NCBI GenBank assembly: GCA_025642065.1
Contig: JAODUP010000040.1
Coordinates: forward strand, 1,284,501-1,348,500
Direction: 5' to 3'
Origin: Paralvinella palmiformis
Taxonomy: Eukaryota; Annelida; Polychaeta; Terebellida; Alvinellidae
DNA: 64,000 nucleotides
In this document: in pieces, positions 36,225 to 49,500 of the stretch
Numbering within the stretch: position 1 is the stretch's first letter
Layout: each line of letters starts with the position of its first letter
Made by a program: the position numbers and the translations under genes
Notes under the pieces: model-generated
The model's input: the letters and a program-made list of their open reading frames with translations, nothing else
Told to the model about the DNA's origin: nothing
Databases searched by the model: none

Positions 36225-37017
36225 GATTCCATATACGCGCAATGCGGCATGCAGATATGGAAAAAATGAAAAAGCATGTAAACAAACAAGAGTGCTTCCA
36301 TATGTCCGGATGCGGTATCTGAATTGTCCTGCTGCTACGTATCGATGCGGATGCGGCAAACTGAATCACTCCGTGTAGCGTTTCGTAAGGCAACAGTAAA
36401 AACCGAATAGGAGAATCCAGAATATGACGTCAGGGGCAGGTGTTTCCCCAACAATTTGGTGGGATTTTAAATTATCTGGTCAACCTGGAGTATTGTTGGA
36501 ATTTCTCGATCCCCATCAAATTGTAGTTGCTTGATCAGATTATGTTATGCTCCTTTTTGAAGCCGTTTCCTGTTTTTCTTTGTTTATTACATTTTTTAAT
36601 TGCATAAATTTATATCCAATAGCAATCAGTAACAAGTTATGTTGCTCCATTTCCAACAGAGAAAGCTGCAGTTTGGACTGATTAGCCATGCATGTTCTTG
36701 GCACGAAAATCTGCATCATATTCCTGAATAAACATTCTAAGGATGTAACATCAGGATAATGTTTTAATAATAATTTATATGTATTTTTTGGCATTTATAT
36801 TGTGTAAATCTGTTTTGGGGGAGTAACACACACACACACAAACAGCCGTTGTTGTTGTTTTGTTTGTTTTTTGGTGGGAGGGGGGTGCTTTCCATTCTGT
36901 ATTTCTATTGTGTTGCCATGTTCTTGGGATGAACATCTTCGGCAAAAGAGACTGAAAACGCACAGAAACGCACGTTTATATGGAATCACACAAATCGCAT
37001 GCCGCGTTTATGGAATC
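36225..37017. mobile_element. TIR element with TAA duplication (PIF/Harbinger-like candidate)
   Basis: The left end is GATTCCATATACGCG, then CAATGCGGCATGC. The inverted right end is GATTCCATAAACGCGGCATG. TAA flanks both ends (36222-36224 and 37018-37020). The length is 793 bp. A 3-bp TAA/TTA duplication is typical of PIF/Harbinger elements. No transposase was recognised. Confidence 0.7.
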
Positions 37018-37489
37018 TAATTTTTAAGCTACCAGTTGGAATATCTACTGTTCAGATATATTAACTATCTTCCGGGGGATGTCCCTCATGTTGCTATATC
37101 AAGATGATATTATTGTATATGGATCCTAGTTATTTTGAGGAACATGATGCACATCTAGACACACGCAAGGCCGCATTAAGACCCTTAGATGCCCAAAGCA
37201 CTAAAAAATTGATGCCCCCTTACATTTGTAATTCAAAATATAAACAATAATAAACCATAAAATAAAATTTTATTTAACGAAAATTCGAAATTAAACAAAA
37301 CTTACAGCAAGAAGAAAAATAATATTTATTTCTATAGGGTTCCAATTTATTTAGTGTTGAATAACTTTCTCCTACTTTTTTCCTTGCAAAGTCTTTGATC
37401 AGATCCTTATAACCAATCTTACGTAACACATATGCTGCTATACATAATAGAGATATGGCATATAGCCTGCCTTGTTGCATAGTTGTTCC

Positions 37490-38690
37490 AGTGGTGGATT
37501 AACCCTATAAGCAAAATAAGCAGGTGCTTAGGGTATCAAGGGAAGGAGGGGCACCTTAGAAATGTTTCATATCCGAATTTACCATTTAATTTATCAAATT
37601 AATTAAATTTATAGCCATTTTCAAAATTTAATGAAAAATGAGTAAGTTTTGTTTATAAAGTGTTCTATCCTGTGTCACAATGTTTATCCTGCAAAATAAA
37701 TTGTGCTCGCAGATTGGAAGTTATACAAGTTTGAACAATTAAGTCTAGTACGCGTTTGAAACAGCGCAAGTGACGGGTAGTAGCTCGTAAATTCTTAGTT
37801 TAGTTGCCAACTGTCACTGGTGTTAATTACATGTGCATTCATTACCTCATTCTTGCTTTAAGCTGTTTAATGACTAAGCCAATAGCACACTCAGTTCTGG
37901 CTGTTAAATCTATTAAAATGTAAGCAGGGTTGACTGAACTACTTTTATTTTGTACTTGAGTAGATCAGAAGTAATTAAACCTCTTCAAAACTACTTGAGT
38001 AGAAGTAAAAGTAAACTTGTAAAAATCTACTTGAGAAAAAAGTTAAACTATTTTCTGTGATTTGAGTGACTGAAGTAAAAGCAGAAGATTAAATTTATTG
38101 TAGACCAAAAATAATGAAAAAGATGCAAAGGAAATGTTACCAGATGTTGATTACAAGGCAGCTACAACTCGTAAACGTATCAGGCCGAAGGTACCCAATG
38201 ACAGAGATACACCAGAAGTATATCTGAATGCCAGAGATAAATTTCGTATCACAACCTTTTACACAATTGTTGACAAACTTGCAACTGAGATGAAAAGAAG
38301 ATGAGAGATATACAAAGGAATAGCCGATAGATTTTCTTTTCTAAGTCATGTGCCATATAATGTCACTTCACCATCTACGAACATTGAAAGGTATATGCTT
38401 AGTCATTCATATGTGCGCCATAAGTTCAATGCAACAAAAAATCCCAAAACAAGATTCAGTCATGCTGAACTTTATAAAATAATTTTAGAAGACAATATTG
38501 AGTGTGCCTTTCCAAATGTAGACATTGCCTTTCGTATACCTTTTTTGAGTTTTTCAAAGAACATCACTTCTTATTTCGTCACGACCTGTAAACAAGTCGA
38601 TGTGAAACCTCGCCAATTTAGCATAGGTAGCGGTCAACTCTCCCCGGGCACCAGAGAGCAGCATTCAAGCTAATCCACGGACAATCTATC
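37490..38690 (+). pseudogene. hAT transposase relic (ZMYM1-like type)
   Basis: The left boundary CAGTGGTGGATTAACC looks like a hAT terminus. At 38100-38350 frames read YKAATTRKRIRPKVPNDRDT, YLNARDKFRITTFYTIVDKL and MKRR. These resemble domesticated and active hAT proteins of the TTF-type/ZMYM1 group. At 38350-38670, ILEDNIECAFPNVDIAFRI resembles the start of the hAT C-terminal dimerisation region. Stops and frameshifts abound. Confidence 0.65.
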
Positions 38691-38699
38691 GGAAAGCAA

Positions 38700-41600
38700 G
38701 AAATTATAAATTGATAACTGCTTTATCTTCCATTATCACACACATTGACAGATCATGATAATATCTAGACTGATACACAGGACATCATCAGAGCGGGGTT
38801 AAGTGGGGCGAATTCGCATGGAGTGACCTAACATTGGGGCGAGTTCACTGGCTCCTCTATAAATACTGTTTAGCACAGCATTTGACACACGATTATGGAG
38901 TTATTCATTTCAGTGTTTCTTTTATGACTCGAAATTGCAAACAATAATTTTATACATTTACACATTAAGTTCAGCAAATTCAGATATATCATTTATAAAT
39001 TTTAAAATCTATATATTTATCCGACAATCTGAACCAGATAATATAGTCCAAAAATATATGCCAATGTATTAATACGCGCAGTAGTATTTTTCTATAAGAA
39101 AGTCATACCTTGACAATAATGCCTAATAAATATCAAGATGATGTTTGATTTAATATGTACAAGACATAAAATAAAAAGCTTTATAAACATAATGTTATAT
39201 GTTTATTTGAATTTATGACCTATTTTGTCTGGCGTAATTACTCAACAGATAATGTGAACACGAAACCGGGAGGGACGCCATTTTATTTTGTTGTACGAGA
39301 AAGGTTGAAATTGTTTCGGATATACATAGAAAACAGGTTTGTGCAATTATTGTTGAAGCGTATATTTAAGAAATTTAACAAATTGTTGAATAGTACTGGG
39401 TTTTGCAATTTATGTTCATTATAATCCCCATGATGTTTAGCTATTAATGCTTTTTACCGTTCTACTGTTGTATGTTGAACGGTTTCCACCTCCCGCCAAA
39501 ATCAGTTCTGTGTTTGTTTACAATTGCAGTCGCTGGTGAATGAGTGGATGTTAATGGATTTATTTCACAAAATGTTGGTATAGCTTGCCTTTTCAAATGG
39601 GATGGCGTACACATAGAAATTAATACAGTAATATTATGGCGACACCTAGTTTATTGATCAGGGTTTTGACCTATCCTCATACTCCTGTGATACTGAGACC
39701 GATAGACTTCTGACTAGACACTAGGTCTAGGCACTTACAGTTGCACACTTTTACAGAATTGGTTGAATACTTTGAAAACAGTTATATTTGAAGGAGCTTG
39801 AAAACAGCTTTAAAATGCTACCTCGCCCTTTGAAATGGCTTAATTATAAACAGAGGTATGGAAGTTGATAATTTTGGAATGCATACTTAATCATAGTTAA
39901 TCATAATTGTACATGTCTAATTCTTAAAGGGTAAGATGAAAACTAATAGAATCGTGTTGGTGTAAAGGTTATATCTGTCTTAATAAAGAATAAAGCACTA
40001 TATGTGAGCTGCACTAATAAATTGCTGATGTCCGATTTGCATCGTCTATTTTACAGTCTCTTTTCGCCTATTTTATCAGCAGAAAAGTGCCACCAAATAC
40101 TCCTTTTTCATGGAAGAGTCCTTAACCTCCCCTTCCAATAGAGAAAGGCCACTACTGTGTTAGTGTGACAACCATTACCCTACAGCCAACCCTTCTTCAC
40201 ATCTATACCTCCCTCTAGCAATGGTGTTGCTGTGTTTTTACAGGGCACCACACGTGAGCAGCTGTCTACTTTTTGTAAGGGGTCTTTTACTCTATGACAA
40301 ATTTCTGTTTTTATTTAAGTCTGATGATGCATTATGACTTCTGTAAACTGTACATAACATACCATTGTCTGTGTCTACTAGGCCCGGAAATTCTATTTTC
40401 CAAGATGGAATAAATGATTGAACTCGCTTAGAGCTTTCACAGTCTTTCTTATTATGCTCTGTTTGTTTGCATTCTCGCTTGATGGCAGTAGTTTGTACTC
40501 TATTATTCATGTCTGTAAAGCCAAACCATACCAAGCCTAATTGTCTGTGTGCCATCTTACTGTCACTGAGCCACTACACAAAATGAGTAGTTCCATGGCA
40601 TGTGGTACTTTTTTTTAAAGCTACGGCCCCAAGACAACAGTACCACAATGTTGCCTAATCTCACTCGGAGCGAGTCGATTCATGATTAGCTGTTAAATAT
40701 GACACTAGTATAGTAGTTAGGTAGCAGTGTAATGGCCTGTAAAGAATGAGGGGTGTTTAAGTACATGACTACTTGGGACATCACTCATACGCTTGCCATC
40801 CAGTGGCAGAAAGTGTCAAACTACTTTCTGCCAGCAGAAATGATCATTTTGAAAACAGGGCTATTGAACGTGGCACAGCCACTGGCTCAGCAGCTGAAGT
40901 TACAAATTTATAATAAGATTGTGGGATGCTTCTCAAGGATTGGCAGTTGAGAATTTATAAGAGTTTCAAGAACAGAGAAATTGGCAAAAACAACTGATTT
41001 GAAAAACACAATCAAGTTTATTTAGTTGATATTGCTGCATTAATTTATAGATACAACTGCTTTTAAGCATGGCAACTTTTAGCAAAGAAATGAAGGAAGC
41101 CAGTGTAATCAATCAATCACTAATCCACTGTGAATAGGTGCACTCCAATGCTGAATTCAATAGTATGTCCTCGGAGCATCTTGTTGGTTTTGGAATTTGG
41201 AAGTCCAAAGGTTGAAAACACCCAATTAAAGCAGAAGTGGCATGTACCTATATCATAGTGTACTTCTGGAGTCCATTTCATCATGTTAGGGCTGCCATTT
41301 CAGTTGTTTTAAAAGAAAAAATGCAAGTTATGGTGCAGCCTCGGCATCAAAAGCAATGACACGTTCAACACATGACAGTTCCTTCTCTATTAGCCACTCT
41401 ACAGCCGACTTTTCTTGTTTTGTTGATAGTCCATGTCCCCTTTATCCAGGCTGCAACGATGTGGCATGACTTGATGGCCTTTGTAAAATGATGATGAATG
41501 TGATCTTTTATGAGGCTGGAGTAGCATTTCATCTTGCAAATCTATGAAGATCTTGCAAGCATCAGGAAGACCTGTTGTCTCATTCTGTGCCTTGTCAGTG

Positions 41601-41967
41601 GCCACTGCTGTGGGTTTCAGCGATTCGCTAAATCCGGTGCTTGACGAAAGAGATTGTAATCCATGACTTTATGCATTAGGGTGGCTTCAAAGTCAGCTTC
41701 ATGATCTTATATGATCTGAAGGTAGTGAGGTCTGTTGGTCTTCAAAGATAAATCCTTTAATGTAGGCTAGGAGCTAGATGCTAACCAAGCAGAACAACCA
41801 ATGAAATAAGTAAGTAATTGCTAATTCTTACTGAAATACATGATCTACTGAACTATTTCTGCCAGATTGATGGCCGACACCTATTTCTGCCATTGGCAGA
41901 AACCAGCAAGTGGCAGAAACTGTCAACCCTGGATCTGGTGTGTGTGTATGTATGTATGTATTTTATG

Positions 41968-42006
<39 letters not shown>

Positions 42007-43540
42007 GGAACTTTCATTATCAAAGCCATATCTCCACTGATAAATGTTTAGTTTTTATTGCCATTATATTCATCATGGTTCAGCTGGGGCACCTCAATGG
42101 GGTGACTTAACTTAGGGACGTCATTACATTGTGAATATTATTTGACAAGTGCTTTTAAATGGGCGTAAGGGAAATGAAAGTCATTTTTGCTTTGCTTGTG
42201 GCTGCCTTAATATTTCACATAATAACTATATATTAAACAATTGAACAGAATGCATATAGCTCTATCCCCTAATTTAATTTGTTTTGAAATCGGCGATATA
42301 ATTGTAAAAAAAATGGGCCGGAAACGAAGCACAAACGATTTTTGGACCAAATGGTCCGTGATAGGGGGTCCATTTACGCTCTTTGCACATGGCCTTGGCA
42401 AAACCTATTAACAAACAACGCTAGCCATGTTGTTGCCAATATTCCACTATTTCTAAATATGCTGGTTTCCCTATGAAAATACAAAACTAACCTAATTTGC
42501 AATCACTTTTAAATCTAAACCGCAATAATACATCTATTAATAATTGAGCTAGACAAGGGAAACCACCACTGTGATAAAGCTGAGAATGTTTTCTATTTAA
42601 TGGTATAATTTTAGTTTTTGATGCGAAACTATCTATGCTGCGCAATGGGGAAAACCCAGAGGTCCCTGAGCGTAAAATCTGGTGAATTCTCGCAGCGTCA
42701 GCTCAACATGTTTAGGTTGTTGTACAATCCGATCAAATCTATGCCTAATTTAGCCCATCCATCCTATTTTATGTATGATATATGCATAATAATATACATA
42801 GATATTATATTTGACTATATTTCATACACATTGTGAATATTTAAGATGTACTAGAGAATTAAACATTTGTTTAAAAAAAGTTGCTTGGTTCAAGTTTGCC
42901 GGCCTAAGATAAAATGCTGAAAGGCAATTTTTGGGGATAAAGTTGCATTGTGTTCGTGATTATTTGGATTTCAATTTGTTAGATGTACATAAAATTTCTC
43001 ACTTTGGACCGCCCTGAAACTTGGTGTTTGGGGGCCAATTTTACAGCCTTATTTCTGAAAAATATTATAACTTAATACATTTGTATTTCTTTTTATGTGT
43101 TATACATAAATATTACATTACACAAATGATGAAAACAGGTCAGTGATACAATTATTTGGTGATTTATGATGTTCATAAACCTTCCCCTCTGGCAATGGTA
43201 CATTTCTGGACTTTTGTGACCTGTCAAATAAGTGGCGATATTTGGGGCATATTTTAGCCGATTACACAATAATTATAAAAGATAGCCCTATTAAACTATA
43301 TATTTTCTTCTTAGTTATGACAAGACCTATCCAATGAGACCTATCTAAATTGGAGCTCTATGACCTTTTGAAAAAATTACCACCTTCCCTACTTAACTGG
43401 TGGCACAATTAGCCTGGAATTTAAGCATGAAAAAATTGTTGAAATTAGTTATTCATTTCTTCACAATTCCATAACGCCTTAGGGCGTTTTTTTAGTCATA
43501 TAGTCGGGTATTCCACGACAAGATTATTTTTAGGCCTTAC
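38700..43540. other. Intergenic stretch without recognised gene
   Basis: AT-rich DNA with scattered short open frames, none with a recognisable domain. It holds an (AT)n tract at 41966-42001. A similar sequence occurs near 38797-38860 (GGTTAAGTGGGGCGAATTCG) and 42085-42115, perhaps parts of an old element. Confidence 0.4.
41966..42001. repeat. (GTAT)n/(AT)n microsatellite
   Basis: GTAT units grade into an AT tract of about 32 bp. Confidence 0.9.
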
Positions 43541-43554
43541 TGGCATGTGTGTAG

Positions 43555-44206
43555 TGGAATGAAAAAAGGCTTCATGAACAATATTCAGATGTTGATGAGC
43601 CAAAGAAAACTGCATTAGAGGAATTATTTGGGACATATTTTCTTATGTCCACAACTCGATCATTGGCATCACAAATAGATCAAGAGATTGCCAGATACAG
43701 GAAGGAGATCCCCATTCTGATAAAGGATTCTATGACAGATTGGTGGAGGAAGAAATCTTGCCAGCATCCTTTGATGGACAAACTGGCCCAGAGTTATCTC
43801 ACCATTACTTTGGACTTCAATTCTATCCGTTAGGGTATACTCAACAGCAGGCGATGTAGTCACAGCACTGAGGACCAACCTCAAACCCAGTGATATGTAC
43901 ATGTTGTTCTTTCTGAATTAAAACTTATAACTTTAATTCATGAAGTCATTTGAGATGGTGGTTATGTAATTTAGATATTACCAAAAAGGTATTTTTGTTT
44001 TCTAGTCATTTGATTTGTTTTTAATCATATATTCATTTAGTTATTTTATTAAAAGTTGCTGCTTTATTTTTATTTTTTAATTAGTTTATTGATAAGTATG
44101 TGTGATTACCGGCATGCTTAAGTAAAGTATCATGAATAAATCGAATCGTGGACTAGATATTGGAAATCGAATCAGAAAAATATCAAATTGTCCCATCCCT
44201 ACATGG
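43555..44206 (+). pseudogene. hAT transposase C-terminus relic (ZBED type) with 3' terminus
   Basis: The frame through 43645-43830 reads LASQIDQEIARYRKEIPILI, DWWRKKSCQHPLMDKLAQSY. After a frameshift, VYSTAGDVVTALRTNLKPSD, then MYMLFFLN and a stop follow. This is the hAT dimerisation domain as in ZBED proteins. Downstream, CAAATTGTCCCATCCCTA at about 44187-44204 resembles a hAT terminal repeat. The 5' part is not found. Confidence 0.82.
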
Positions 44207-44579
44207 AATCATGCTTGTACGTTTACATGTTTTCCATTTTTATTCGGGTGTATATGGAATCTCGGCAACACACCACCTATTTAAATGATGTCGCTGATTA
44301 AATGATGTATTCATTGCAGTTTATATGGTGAGAGTGAAAATGGCTAGGGGTAACTCAGCAAAGCAGCAATGGGCTTCCCTGAATATGCATTTCTTATCAA
44401 ACACTTCTGTCATTTTTTTTGCAAATGCTTGTTTATATATATATATATATATAGGCAGGAGAAATATAAGGCAGATTTTTTTTAAAAGATAATTTTGGTC
44501 AGGTGAAAATATTTGTTGGGCAAGTGTATTTCCAATCTACTTGCCATGGGGCAACAAAATTGAAAAAAAATTCTGACCC

Positions 44580-44974
44580 TGAGTAAGCCCCTGTTATATA
44601 ACACAGTTGTTGTGGTCCACAACCTGTCAACCTCAAAATGGGACAGACCATGGTCAGGCTGGGTTATAATAGGGAATCCATGTATTCACCTTGTTTTCCA
44701 CCATCCTTGAAGATTCCATACTACTACTTATATTTTAAATGTTCCCAGTAATTGTTTAATCATTTGTTGACTTAAATATTATTTGTTGACTTAAATATTA
44801 CCTCAATGTTTGTGTTGGAAAATAAAAACTTTCTGCAAAATTGTGCAAAAAGTAACAGCCATGTTGGATTGATGATATTCAATGGTATGATATTGCTCTG
44901 TCTGGGTCCAAGGTCTGACAGTGTTATATCTGATTTCATGTTATAGTGGACCACAGTATAATGGGGGCGTACTG
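44580..44974 (+). mobile_element. Short TIR element (pogo/Tigger-like)
   Basis: The left end TGAGTAAGCCCCTGTTATAT and inverted right end CAGTACGCCCCCATTATACT share AGTAxGCCCC, with GTGGTCCAC further in on both sides. It is about 395 bp long and aligns with the inverted copy at 6985-7321. Confidence 0.65.
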
Positions 44975-45029
44975 TTCTAAAATCACATTTTCCTATTTAT
45001 CTCTATTGCATAAAGATGTATTAATTTTT

Positions 45030-45974
45030 CAAACTGGACCTTGGTCACCACTTACGGAGGTAGTTTTTTAGGCTTAAAATATCACAATTTATGGTAGTAC
45101 CGTCCATTAAGCCGACCTAAAAATATTTTCCCTGCAGTATTTCCAGGTGATGATTTGAATCCAGGAAATAGTTTTGTTTTCATAATTCGTTATTCATACC
45201 AACATGTTTTGAATACTGTCAATATATCATGGCAAATTATAACGATCGTTTATGCAAACTGTTAGCGCATGCATAGGACCTCAAACTTAAATTAATGGCG
45301 TGATTAAACATTCAATGAACTGTGTATGAAGTCAGTGTCTTAGAAATAATTAGACATATTGAACCTTTGATGGTACGTTTTGGTCACTAACCGGCAATAA
45401 CTGAGACAACATAAATTACTGGTATATGCGGTCAGTTAGTAACTACCGGTAACTCTCTATTGAAAATAAATAAATTAATCAGTAATTATCATGTTGTTAG
45501 TGTATATATGCCCATAAAAAATATGTATATGGGGGCACCCTAATGTCTATGCTGCCAAACGAATGAGATATGATGCTCTTGGGTATGGGATGTCTTGGGT
45601 ACGAATTGTCTTGTTACTGACAGTCACTTAAATTGAAAGTCACAAAATTTACTACTGAGTCTAACAACGTTTATCCATAATTACAAAAAAAAAATTTCTA
45701 CATATATATACTGATTTTTTCATTATAAAGCCATGTATAATTTTCATCAACTTGTTTCAATTCTATTTTCACTCCCTGACTGCATGAATGACGATTGATG
45801 TCGGTTTGCATCTAGACCTAGACTAGTCTAGACGGCTGCTAACACACTGAAATTTTTTCTCCCGATGACTGGATTTCTTAACACTGAAATAGCACTGGCC
45901 ATTAAGCCGACCCCCCCAAAAATAAAGGTCAAAACGTCGACACAAAGTATCCGCTTAATGGCTGGGACCTACCG
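45030..45974. mobile_element. Non-autonomous TIR element (pogo/Tigger-like), copy 2
   Basis: Same orientation and order as 2045-3039. Shared blocks include TTATGGTAGTACCGTCCA, TTTTCCCTGCAGTATTTCCA and AAATTATAACGATCGTTTA. The intact right end, inverted, reads CGGTAGGTCCCAGCCATTAA and is followed by TA (45975-45976). The left end is decayed. It lies about 400 bp upstream of the RAD21 start codon. Confidence 0.75.
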
Positions 45975-46371
45975 TATCTAACATATTTTCAAACACTATC
46001 AAATTGACTGTTTAACATCTTTCAGGTAAGATAAATCATTCATTGTGAAACAACTACCTACCATCTGCAAGATTGCGTTTTGTAGTAGTATTCTGTTTGT
46101 TGCATGTAGGATGCATTCATTATTCGTGCATGTTTCACTGAAAAAATGGTGTATATTTGTAACATATTTAAATTAGTCTTATTACGATTAAGTATCATCA
46201 AGTAACAATTGTTATCAAGTAATGATTTTTACTTTGTAGGGTACACACCAACTTTACTTGACAAAAATAGGCCATGGTCTTGCTGTATGTTATGTTATTA
46301 TTATATAGCAAACATGTATATTAAGTTAAAGTTTTTATTTAATACTAGCTTGAAGAAGCCATCACATCAGT

Positions 46372-46515
46372 ATGTTTTATGCACATTTTGTGCTGAGCAA
46401 GAAAGGGCCACTGGCCCGCATCTGGCTGGCAGCTCACTGGGATAAGAAACTCACTAAAGCTCATGTATTTGAAACAAATATAGAAGGCAGCGTAGATGCC
46501 ATTATACAACCTAAG
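46372..46515 (+). CDS. RAD21: RAD21 first coding exon (SMC3-binding start)
   Basis: It encodes residues 1-48 from ATG to the donor GTAAGA at 46516. It carries the near-invariant kleisin start, with the hydrophobic helix that contacts the SMC3 neck. An AATACTAG at about 46341-46348 just upstream could be the acceptor of a 5' UTR intron, so the promoter may lie further left. Confidence 0.95.
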
Positions 46516-49500
46516 GTAAGAACAGTCAGTTTTTTAAGGTTTAGTTTCTGCAGTGCATGGTGATTAATGAGAATTGTGTAGCCTTTTTTATTGGTTGGAC
46601 AAAATTTCAAAGAAAAGTAATTTCAACCTGATTGTTGTAGGGAAAAATTCCAATCCTAATTTAGATTTTTATTGCAAGAGAAGAGTTGCATCACTTAATA
46701 TTATGGCTAAAAGTTGTATCCCAAAGTTTAGGTAGTAATATGTATCCCTTATTAGTCCTCACTCATTTGATGATATTTTTGGTACAAGGTACTGGTTTCA
46801 CTGAATTCTTAGAATAACACTTCTTACCTGAACTTTATTTCTGTAGTGTTTTGTGATTTCATTTGAAAGTGTTCCACATTTGCTTCCAGGTCAAACTTGC
46901 ACTGAGAACTTCAGGACATTTGCTACTTGGTGTAGTGAGGATTTATTCACGTAAAGCAAAGTACCTTCTGGCTGATTGCAATGAAGCATTTGTTAAGATT
47001 AAGATGGCGTTCAGACCAGGAGTGGTCGATCTACCTGAGGAGAACAGGGAAGCTGCAGTGGCCACAATAACATTACAGGAAACATTCCACGATTTTGACA
47101 CAACAATGGCTGATCTAAAGTAAGTGGGTAATGAAAGATCCAGGTCTGGTTGGTTATGTTGATAAAATTGTGTGGAATCTGTGATTTTGTCAATGCATGC
47201 TAGGATGTGATATAAGCTCAGTCACTACCAGCCAACAGGACTGGTATACTTTGAATGATACCAGTCTGCCAAGATTTGTGGGGGCCATGTTATTATCAAA
47301 TATCTCACACTTCATTTGTTGTATAATGATGAAACTTTTTTGTTGTTTTGTTTTGGCAGAATACAAATATTTGATGTAATTATTCAGTCTTCCAAATCAA
47401 TGAACAGGGCTCGAATGTGCAGTTAATAGTGCACTATTCTGCATTGCCCCTGGTTAAAGTTTTAATACCAGTATTACCTGGGTTTGTTTCCATTCCGATA
47501 CACTGGATGGCCTAACTTGTGGCATTGTGTCATTAAACATCATCAATACATCTGGGTCTGTTTCTACTATTAATGTTATTTCTCTGGGAAATAGCTTCTT
47601 GACAATATATCTCCAGTGTGACTAGTCGTAAGATTAAATAAAGCATTCACTCTTCCTCCTGGAGGCTATCTTCCTTGAGTATCATTGAACATAAATCTCA
47701 TAGGAGTCATTTTTTACAGTGTCGTCAGCTTTCCTGCTCACGATCCTAGTTAGCTGTTGTCAAAATATTATTGGTGGACCCATCACCTTATTGTATCTTT
47801 AAATTTGGCTGTCTCATGTCAAAATTTACTGATGTTAGATCTCCGAGTTGTCGGCAATAATTTATTGTTTATAAACATAACTAACCTTGTATCTTATTCT
47901 AAACATAGTGAGTTTATATAACTCATTATATGTTTATAAACAGGAATGCCTAAAATTATTACTTCATGCCATAGTTACCAGCTCATTAATATTTTTGTGG
48001 GTAATTATTTCACACCCTATAAGTTCTAGGTAGCAGTGATTAAGCAAAGTAACATTTTAACTATATTGATGCACTTATTTACAAAATGTTGCATTAAAAA
48101 GACATGAAATGTTATCTTTAGTGCTCCCCAAAACTATTATTAACAGGTAGGTGGGTGGCTCACTATTAACTGAACCAGCTATGCAATTAATGTTGCATAT
48201 CAGCAACACATGGAGTCGGATAAGAAATATGTATTTAACATCGGTGACATAGGAAACTCATCCACTTGCACTGGTCGGGGCACCATGGTCGGGAGTGACT
48301 CCATTCGTTCTCATGTCGATCGAAGAGCCAGACAGCAGATTAACCATGAGTACAGTCTGTTACTGACTTACACGAACATGGCACAACAGTTGAAGAATTC
48401 AAATTAGAACATGCTATTTCCCTGTTTTAGACCAGCCTTTTCCGATGTTTCTTCTCAAATTAGCATGGGCATATCTGAAAGGTATTTCATCTTTGACTTT
48501 TCTTCATTACCTTTGGAGGTCACTCAGCCCATTTAGTCTACCGTGTCTATCATCTCCTGAACAGCTCCCAGAATCAACTTACTGACATCATACGAGAGGC
48601 AAATCAGCTCGAGGAAGAAGACAATATGGCCACATTCAATTTCTGTTTTAGTGCAGTCATATGTAAAATATCTCTCAGGAAGATCCTTGTTATAGCATTT
48701 TGTATGTGCTAGATTATAATTCTTCATAATTTTTTACCTGCTGGAGGAGATACCCTTGAAATGACAGCTATGTTGTACAATAAAACATTGTATCATTTAT
48801 TTTTATGATTTGTGCTTCAGTGGATTGTTATTTAGTTCTGTTTTTGCACAGGTCTATTAGAACCGAATATTCCCAGGAGTTATTTAATTTCATTCAATTT
48901 ATTTAGCTACAAACTAACTGTGCTTCATAGACAAATCTACCAATACCATTTATCCTCTCAGAAATAGAGTATCCAGTTAACATTTGAACACAGTTGCTGT
49001 CATCAAGCTTGAGGGTCCACACAATTTGACATATTTCTTTTTAACGTGGATGGCCATCCTTCCAGACCCCACTAGCTATGCTTCACTCCATTAGGTGCTA
49101 CCAAGGTCTCACCTTTTTGGGACCTAGCTCAAACACTGAGGTAGTTACAAAAAACTGAATACTTGTTTGTGTCTTTTTAGTGGAGATTTTTCTCATTATT
49201 GTGTGTGTGTATGTATGTGTAAACTAGTTTTACTGTATAATGTCCGAGAACTGTTTAGTTAATTAATTAATAACATACACATGCACCGTAATTGTAGTAC
49301 ATGATTCTAACAAAATCATGTTTTATCCACAGTAGTTTGGATGTACAGACACAGTTTGCTGTCAATCAGAGTAGGCCAGAAGAGATCACTATGCGAGAGG
49401 ATCTTGGTAATATAGCCCTTGTTGGAGATGATGGATTTGGTGAGTGGTTTTTCTGTTATAAAAGTATGTTGCTCTCTGATTGTTATTGGAGATATTGTAG

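Noticed and set aside
40753..41605. Short frames 40753-40950 (+) and 41399-41605 (-)
   Set aside because: No domain, no matching splice partners and no similarity between the strands that would suggest a gene.
43473..43495. Hairpin followed by T run, like a bacterial intrinsic terminator
   Set aside because: The locus is eukaryotic and no gene ends there; AACGCC/GGCGTT with a T-tract is a chance or element-derived feature.
49301..49332. ATG at 49301 as an internal RAD21 start
   Set aside because: It lies in the intron before the acceptor at 49331-49332; the exon joins in phase from 47119.
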